Made by a program: the position numbers and the translations under genes | Assembly: GCA_965365345.1 (NCBI GenBank) | Contig: CBDUBH010000104.1 | Coordinates: 1 to 11,323, forward strand | Direction: 5' to 3' | From: CBDUBH01 sp965365345 | GTDB lineage: Bacteria; Bacteroidota; Ignavibacteria; Ignavibacteriales; SURF-24 | Length of the DNA: 11,323 nucleotides | The notes under the pieces: generated by a model | The model's database searches: none | What the model was told of the DNA's origin: nothing | Seen by the model: only the letters and a program-made list of their open reading frames with translations | Shown here: one piece after another, positions 7,339-11,323 of the stretch | How the letters are laid out: the number at the start of each line of letters is the position of its first letter | Position numbering within the stretch: position 1 is the stretch's first letter

Positions 7339-8586
7339 ATGAAAAAATTACTCGCAAATGCTGCTCAAATTGTAACCGTTGATACTAACGGTAAAAATTT
7401 CAAATCCGGTAAAGAACATTCCGAATTAAATGTTCTTGAAAATCATTCCATTATTATTGAAAATGGCCTGATAAAAGATATAATTCCGAACTCATCAATA
7501 AATACAATTGATTTTGATCAGATTATTGACGTAAAAAATAAAGTCATTTTACCCGGATTGGTAGATTGCCACACTCACACTGCTTTTGCGGGAAGTCGCG
7601 CCGGCGAATTCAAAATGAAAATTGCCGGAGTTGGTTACGAAGAAATTGCTAAACAAGGCGGCGGAATTACAAAAACAGTAAATTCAGTAAGACAAATTTC
7701 CGAGGAAGATCTTTTAGATTTGGTAAATAAAAGAGTTGATTATTTTATTTCGCAAGGAGTAACTTCACTTGAAATTAAAAGCGGTTACGGTTTAAATCTG
7801 GGAAATGAAGTTAAACTTTTGGAATCAATAAAAAAAGCGAATGAAATTTTTGATATTGATATTTACCCGACTTTTTTAGGCGCGCATACTTTTCCGAAAG
7901 AATTCAAAAATAATAAAGAATCATACATCGCGTTGATTTTGAACTCAATGCTGCCGAAAGTCGCAAATGAAAAACTTGCAGTTTTTTGTGATGTTTTTTG
8001 TGAAGAAACTGCTTTCAGCGCGGAACAAACTGATCTGATTTTTGCAGCAGCAAAAGCAATAGGATTCAAAATCAAAATTCATTCTGAGCAATTTAACAGA
8101 ATTGGCGGCGTTGATCTTGCGCTAAAATATAATGCTATCAGCATTGATCATCTTGAAGTTGTTTCCGAAGAAGATGTAATCAGATTGGCAAATGCTAAAA
8201 TTCCCTGCGTACTTTTGCCGGGAGTTTCATTCTTTTTGCATTACGGCTACGCGCCGGCAAGAAAAATAATTGATAACGGCGGAATTGTTGCGCTTTCTAC
8301 GGATTATAATCCAGGTTCTTCACATATTGCTAATTTAAATCTGATTATGAGTCTTGCTGCAATCGAAATGAAAATGACAATTGAAGAAACGATTTCCGCA
8401 GTTACGATTAATGCTGCAAAAGCTTTGGATATACAAAATGAAGTTGGAAGTATAGAGATCGGGAAAAAAGCAGATCTTGCAATTTTTGATGCGGAAGAAT
8501 ATGCTGATATTGTTTATCAGGTTGCAAAAAATTTAAATATAATGACGATCAAAAACGGAAAAATAATTTATCAAAATCAAAATTGA
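7339..8586 (+). CDS. hutI: Imidazolonepropionase
   Basis: Hydrolyses 4-imidazolone-5-propanoate to N-formimino-L-glutamate, the third step of histidine degradation; cytoplasmic. A 415-residue amidohydrolase-superfamily TIM barrel of normal HutI length. The metal-binding motif is DCHTHTAFAGSR (76-87) with H78 and H80. GAHTFP (181-186) contains H183, HSEQFN (248-253) gives H248, and STDYNPGSS (320-328) gives the catalytic aspartate D322. KSGYGL (147-152) is a HutI substrate-loop signature. All expected catalytic and metal residues are present. The ATG at 7339 has no clear ribosome binding site, but no better start is near and the N-terminus looks normal. It is the first plus-strand gene, expressed from the consensus promoter upstream and followed after 123 nt by ftcD. 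hutH and hutU are not in the window, so the pathway is divided between loci. Confidence 0.96.
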   Translation: MKKLLANAAQIVTVDTNGKNFKSGKEHSELNVLENHSIIIENGLIKDIIPNSSINTIDFDQIIDVKNKVILPGLVDCHTHTAFAGSRAGEFKMKIAGVGYEEIAKQGGGITKTVNSVRQISEEDLLDLVNKRVDYFISQGVTSLEIKSGYGLNLGNEVKLLESIKKANEIFDIDIYPTFLGAHTFPKEFKNNKESYIALILNSMLPKVANEKLAVFCDVFCEETAFSAEQTDLIFAAAKAIGFKIKIHSEQFNRIGGVDLALKYNAISIDHLEVVSEEDVIRLANAKIPCVLLPGVSFFLHYGYAPARKIIDNGGIVALSTDYNPGSSHIANLNLIMSLAAIEMKMTIEETISAVTINAAKALDIQNEVGSIEIGKKADLAIFDAEEYADIVYQVAKNLNIMTIKNGKIIYQNQN

Positions 8587-8605
8587 ATTTTAAGATAAAT
8601 TTCAG

Positions 8606-8656
8606 ATTCCGGACCTGTCCGAATTGTTTTGGCCAAGGCGGACAAGCAGGAATGAC
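8606..8656 (+). repeat. Palindromic intergenic repeat, long copy
   Basis: An imperfect inverted repeat in the hutI-ftcD spacer: left arm ATTCCGGACCTGTCCG (8606-8621), right arm CGGACAAGCAGGAAT (8639-8653), with a 17-nt middle containing the small palindrome TTGGCCAA (8629-8636). It is more GC-rich than its surroundings. It shares an 18-nt end (8639-8656) with the second copy at 9777-9794, differing at one base. It looks like a dispersed REP-type element. It ends 20 nt after the hutI stop and is followed by TTTT at 8657-8660, so it may also act as a weak terminator. Confidence 0.7.
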
Positions 8657-8699
8657 TTTTCTATTTCGAAAATATTCAAATAAAAATTAAAATATATTT

Positions 8700-8703
8700 A
8701 GGA
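8700..8703 (+). promoter_or_regulatory. Ribosome binding site of ftcD
   Basis: AGGA 6 nt before the ATG at 8710; modest, but the only candidate. Confidence 0.5.
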
Positions 8704-8709
8704 AATTTT

Positions 8710-9729
8710 ATGAAGATCATTGAATGCGTACCGAATTTCAGCGAAGGAAAAAATCAAAAAACATTTGACGAAATTACAGAATCGGTAAAAAATATTGAAA
8801 ATGTAAAATTGCTGAATCTTGAACCGGATGCCGATTATAACCGCGTTGTTGTAACTTTAGCCGGTGATGAAAACGGAATTTTGGAAGGTGCAATTGCCGC
8901 TTGTAAAGCTGCAGCAAAAAATATTGATATGACCAATCACAAAGGCGAACATAAAAGATTAGGCGCAATTGATGTTGTTCCTTTCATTCCGGTTGCCAAT
9001 GTTACAATGGAAGAATGTGTGAAAATTTCTGAAAAATTTGGCGAAAGAATTTCAAAAGAATTAGACGTTCCGGTTTATCTTTACGAAGAAGCAGCAAAAA
9101 AACCTGAAAGAAAATTGCTTTCGAACATTCGCAAAGGTGAATATGAAGGTTTAGAAGAAAAGTTAAAAGATGCTGAATGGAAGCCGGATTTCGGTGAGGC
9201 AAAATTCAATCCTAAACTCGGAGCAATTGTTACCGGCGCAAGATTTTTCCTGGTTGCTTATAACGTAAATATAAAATCTGATGATGTAAAATTTGCAAAG
9301 GAAATTGCTGAAACTTTGCGCGAAACCGGAACTTTCAAAGTTGATGAAAAAGGCGAATTTGTACTTGATGAAAACGGAAAAAAAATTAAAATTCCCGGAA
9401 GATTAAAAACTGTTCAGGGAATGGGTGTTAGTCTTGAAAAATACGGTATCACTCAAGTTTCAATGAATTTAAAAAATTATAACGTTACTCCCCTTCACGT
9501 AGCATTTGAAGAAGTTAGAAAAGAAGCTGAAAGATTGGGAGTTGAAATTGCTGGCAGTGAAATTGTCGGCCTTGTTCCTTTGGAAGCTTTACTTCAGGCA
9601 GGAAGATATTATTCCGGAAATACAACCGATGACGAAAAAATTCTGGTTGAAACCGCAATTGATAAATTAGGATTAAGTTCGCTTAATAATTTTGACGCAA
9701 AAAATAAAGTAATTGAATATTTAATTTAA
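8710..9729 (+). CDS. ftcD: Glutamate formimidoyltransferase (formiminotransferase only)
   Basis: Transfers the formimino group of N-formimino-L-glutamate to tetrahydrofolate, releasing glutamate; fourth step of this histidine degradation route. The 339 residues cover the N- and C-terminal formiminotransferase subdomains and stop before any cyclodeaminase domain. The start IIECVPNFSEGK (3-14) is the family signature. DYNRVVVT (42-49) corresponds to the HNR segment of the family, and HKRLGAIDVVPFIP (81-94) contains H81 at the position of the known catalytic histidine. VQGMGV and ITQVSMNLKNY lie in the second subdomain. A charged insert rich in D, E, K and G (about residues 214-233) matches the longer Bacteroidota-type enzymes as I recall them. 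It lies between hutI and fchA, with about 125 nt on each side. Its product is the substrate of the cyclodeaminase encoded by the next gene. Confidence 0.94.
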   Translation: MKIIECVPNFSEGKNQKTFDEITESVKNIENVKLLNLEPDADYNRVVVTLAGDENGILEGAIAACKAAAKNIDMTNHKGEHKRLGAIDVVPFIPVANVTMEECVKISEKFGERISKELDVPVYLYEEAAKKPERKLLSNIRKGEYEGLEEKLKDAEWKPDFGEAKFNPKLGAIVTGARFFLVAYNVNIKSDDVKFAKEIAETLRETGTFKVDEKGEFVLDENGKKIKIPGRLKTVQGMGVSLEKYGITQVSMNLKNYNVTPLHVAFEEVRKEAERLGVEIAGSEIVGLVPLEALLQAGRYYSGNTTDDEKILVETAIDKLGLSSLNNFDAKNKVIEYLI

Positions 9730-9741
9730 TGTAGAATGTAG
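9728..9741 (+). repeat. Short tandem repeat, two 7-nt units
   Basis: AATGTAG occurs twice in a row immediately after the ftcD coding sequence, followed by AATTC. Two units only, so it may be chance, but such stretches are common in intergenic repeats of this kind. Confidence 0.4.
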
Positions 9742-9769
9742 AATTCATAATTTTAATACTTAATTTACC

Positions 9770-9794
9770 GTCATTCCGGACAAGCCGGAATGAC
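9770..9794 (+). repeat. Palindromic intergenic repeat, short copy
   Basis: A perfect 10-bp inverted repeat, GTCATTCCGG and CCGGAATGAC, around a 5-nt loop (ACAAG), in the spacer between ftcD and fchA. There is no T-run on either side, so it is a poor intrinsic terminator. Its right end is the same 18-nt unit as the long copy upstream. It could still stabilise mRNA ends or block upstream exonucleases. Confidence 0.75.
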
Positions 9795-9846
9795 AAATGT
9801 TCTTTTCATACTGGATTATAAATTATATATTCTAATTATTTACAAA

Positions 9847-9850
9847 GAGG
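9847..9850 (+). promoter_or_regulatory. Ribosome binding site of fchA, decides the start
   Basis: GAGG, within AAAGAGGAA, 5 nt before the ATG at 9856. It supports the 209-residue protein over a longer reading from 9790. Confidence 0.65.
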
Positions 9851-9855
9851 AATTT

Positions 9856-10485
9856 ATGAATCTCGAAAAATCTTTACAAGAATATTTGAATGAACTTTCA
9901 TCTAATTCGCCAACTCCCGGAGGTGGAAATGTTGCTGCAATGTGCGGAGTTTTATCAGCATCTTTAGGAGAAATGGTTTGCAATTTAACAATCGGCAAAA
10001 AGAAATACGCTGAAGTTGAACAAGAAATGATTTCGGTAAAAGATCAGTTTATAAGTTTTAAGCAAAAATTTCTGGAACTTGGCGAAAAAGATAACGAAGC
10101 TTTTAATACCGTTATGGATGCTTTCAAACTTCCTAAAGAAAGTGATGATGAAAAATTTAAACGTAGTCAAAAAATTGAAGAGGCAACATACGGCGCAGCA
10201 GAAGTTCCGGCAGAAGTTATCAAACTTTGCAGAGAAATGATTCCTTTAATTCAAACTGTTGCAAAAAAAGGAAATCAAAATTCACTTTCAGATGCAGGAG
10301 TTGCGGCACTTTTGGTTTCAACAGCGACAAAAGGCGCATTTTTAAATGTGCTAATTAATTGTTCATCAATTAAGCAAAACGCTGAAGCAAAAAGATTGCT
10401 CGAAACAACTGAAGCAATATCAACCGAAATAAACGCAATTATTGCAACAATCACAGGCGAAATTGATAAATGTTTAAAAGAATAA
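9856..10485 (+). CDS. fchA: Formiminotetrahydrofolate cyclodeaminase family protein
   Basis: Converts 5-formimino-tetrahydrofolate to 5,10-methenyl-tetrahydrofolate and ammonia, completing the recovery of the histidine-derived one-carbon unit. The 209-residue helical protein matches the stand-alone cyclodeaminase family: SPTPGGGNVAAMCG near residues 15-28 is the family signature (folate-binding glycine-rich loop), followed by LGEMVCNLTIGKKKY, and later a DAGVAALL segment typical of the last helices. The ATG at 9856 is chosen because AAAGAGG (9844-9850) ends 5 nt upstream. The in-frame ATG at 9790 would add 22 residues encoded by the palindromic repeat and AT-rich spacer and has no ribosome binding site. 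In animals this domain is fused to the formiminotransferase; here it is a separate gene, as in many bacteria. Its last 16 nt overlap the next gene. The specific activity is inferred from the hutI-ftcD context. Confidence 0.88.
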   Translation: MNLEKSLQEYLNELSSNSPTPGGGNVAAMCGVLSASLGEMVCNLTIGKKKYAEVEQEMISVKDQFISFKQKFLELGEKDNEAFNTVMDAFKLPKESDDEKFKRSQKIEEATYGAAEVPAEVIKLCREMIPLIQTVAKKGNQNSLSDAGVAALLVSTATKGAFLNVLINCSSIKQNAEAKRLLETTEAISTEINAIIATITGEIDKCLKE

Positions 10486-11323
10486 TTTTCTTTTTTCTCA
10501 TTCTTTTATTAAATGAATTTAACTTTGCTCAAAAAGTTGAAGTTTTAACCGGAATTGATGTATTAAAACTTCAGAATTTTGAAATTCTAAAAAATAAAAA
10601 AATCGGGTTGATTACTAATCAAACCGGAGTTGATAAAAATTTAAAATCAACAATAGATATCTTATATCAAAATCCACAAGTAAATCTTATTGCTTTATTT
10701 GCACCGGAACATGGAATTCGCGGAGAAAAATACGCCGGCGAAAATGTAAAATTTTACTTTGATTCACTTACGAATTTGCCGGTCTATTCTCTTTACGGAA
10801 AAAATAAAAAACCCTCACCTGAAATTTTGAAAAATCTTGACGCGCTTGTTTATGATATTCAAGATATTGGCGTAAGAAGTTATACCTACATTTCTACAAT
10901 GGGTTTGGCAATGGAAGCTGCTGCCGAAAACGGAATCGAATTTATAATTTTGGACAGACCAAATCCTTTAGGTGGAATTAAAATTGAAGGAAATCTTGTT
11001 GAAGATAAATTCGTTTCTTTTATCGGACAATACAAAATTCCATACGTTTACGGACTTACCTGCGGCGAACTTGCAAATTTTCTAAATAAGGAAAAATACC
11101 TTTCCGGTGGAATTAAATGCGATTTGAAAATTGTAAAAATGCAGGGCTGGAAACGTAAAATGCTTTTCAAAGATACCAAATTAATTTGGGTTCCGACCTC
11201 TCCGCACATTCCAACTGAAACTTCAGCGCAATTTTATGCTGCAACGGGGATTTTAGGCGAGCTTGGAATTATTAGCGAAGGCGTTGGCTATACACTTCCC
11301 TTTCAAATTTTGGCAGCCGAGTG
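10470..11323 (+). CDS. DUF1343 / NamZ-type exo-beta-N-acetylmuramidase (3' end outside window)
   Basis: Family DUF1343, in which characterised NamZ enzymes release N-acetylmuramic acid from the non-reducing end of peptidoglycan fragments; exported. The first 284 residues are present and the C-terminus is cut by the window; the full family length is about 400. A signal peptide is clear: FKRIIFFFLILLL followed by cleavage at NFA-QKV, after residue 20. Family motifs in order are GLITNQTG (46-53), FAPEHGIRG (77-85, with E80 and H81), PVYSLYG (104-110), YDIQDIGVRSYTY (128-140) and ILDRPNPLGG (160-169), then VPTSPHIPT further on. The ATG at 10470 lies inside fchA, overlapping it by 16 nt in another frame, so the genes are probably co-translated. 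A link between peptidoglycan recycling and histidine degradation is not obvious; amino sugar salvage genes may lie downstream. Confidence 0.9.
   Translation, partial: MFKRIIFFFLILLLNEFNFAQKVEVLTGIDVLKLQNFEILKNKKIGLITNQTGVDKNLKSTIDILYQNPQVNLIALFAPEHGIRGEKYAGENVKFYFDSLTNLPVYSLYGKNKKPSPEILKNLDALVYDIQDIGVRSYTYISTMGLAMEAAAENGIEFIILDRPNPLGGIKIEGNLVEDKFVSFIGQYKIPYVYGLTCGELANFLNKEKYLSGGIKCDLKIVKMQGWKRKMLFKDTKLIWVPTSPHIPTETSAQFYAATGILGELGIISEGVGYTLPFQILAAE

Noticed and set aside
8774..9202. Two minus-strand frames opposite ftcD.
   Set aside because: They are antisense shadows of a conserved gene with no ribosome binding site or recognisable product; frames at 7863-8075 and 9985-10170 (minus) and 2492-2683 (plus) were dropped for the same reason.
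9770..9794. The perfect hairpin read as an intrinsic terminator for ftcD.
   Set aside because: No T-run follows on either strand and the next gene has no clear promoter, so readthrough seems likely.
9790..9855. A longer N-terminus for the cyclodeaminase starting at 9790.
   Set aside because: The extra residues come from the palindromic repeat and AT-rich spacer, and the good ribosome binding site is at 9847-9850.
1..11323. CRISPR array, insertion sequence, tRNA, rRNA, toxin-antitoxin or defence system.
   Set aside because: No spaced repeats, transposase-like frame, RNA gene signature or defence-type domain was seen; the genes are compact and mostly metabolic.

Overview
The window is AT-rich, gene-dense bacterial chromosome. 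Gene types point to the Bacteroidota/Chlorobiota side of the FCB group. The evidence is an outer-membrane protein with the N-terminal YSRYGIGDL signature, a lipoprotein with an acidic SDD tail after the lipobox cysteine, a DUF4270-like gene next to a glycogen synthase, and a Bacteroidota-style formiminotransferase. Two traits argue against a classical Bacteroidia or Flavobacteriia genome: several genes have good Shine-Dalgarno sites, and one promoter is a perfect TTGACA-N17-TATAAT. A low-GC Ignavibacteria-type organism fits best, but this is inference.

Left block (about 7180 down to 1, minus strand): seven tightly packed genes, probably one transcript. In order of transcription they are glgA (glycogen synthase), gmhB (heptose-bisphosphate phosphatase), a DUF4270-like lipoprotein, an outer-membrane beta-barrel protein, a secreted TPR protein, rpiB (ribose-5-phosphate isomerase B) and glyA (serine hydroxymethyltransferase, C-terminus beyond the window). 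The first six junctions range from a 4-nt overlap to a 32-nt gap; rpiB-glyA is 54 nt. The block joins sugar metabolism (glgA, gmhB, rpiB), three cell-envelope proteins and a one-carbon enzyme. Three of the seven genes appear to start at TTG or GTG.

Middle (7155-7338): a divergent intergenic region. It holds the consensus sigma70-type promoter toward hutI and a weaker one toward glgA, with overlapping -35 boxes.

Right block (7339 to the end, plus strand): hutI, ftcD and fchA carry out the last steps of histidine degradation, from imidazolonepropionate to glutamate, with the formimino group passing to tetrahydrofolate and then to methenyl-tetrahydrofolate. The transferase and cyclodeaminase, fused in animals, are separate genes here; hutH and hutU are not in the window. 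A DUF1343/NamZ-type exo-muramidase gene, cut by the window end, overlaps the end of fchA. The two spacers between the hut genes each carry a copy of one palindromic repeat, a long and a short version.

No RNA gene, CRISPR array, insertion sequence or defence system was seen, and no gene-free stretch exceeds 300 bases. The content is mostly ordinary metabolism. The most notable points are the promoter architecture, the nested repeat pair, the glgA/gmhB stop-start junction and the envelope triplet.
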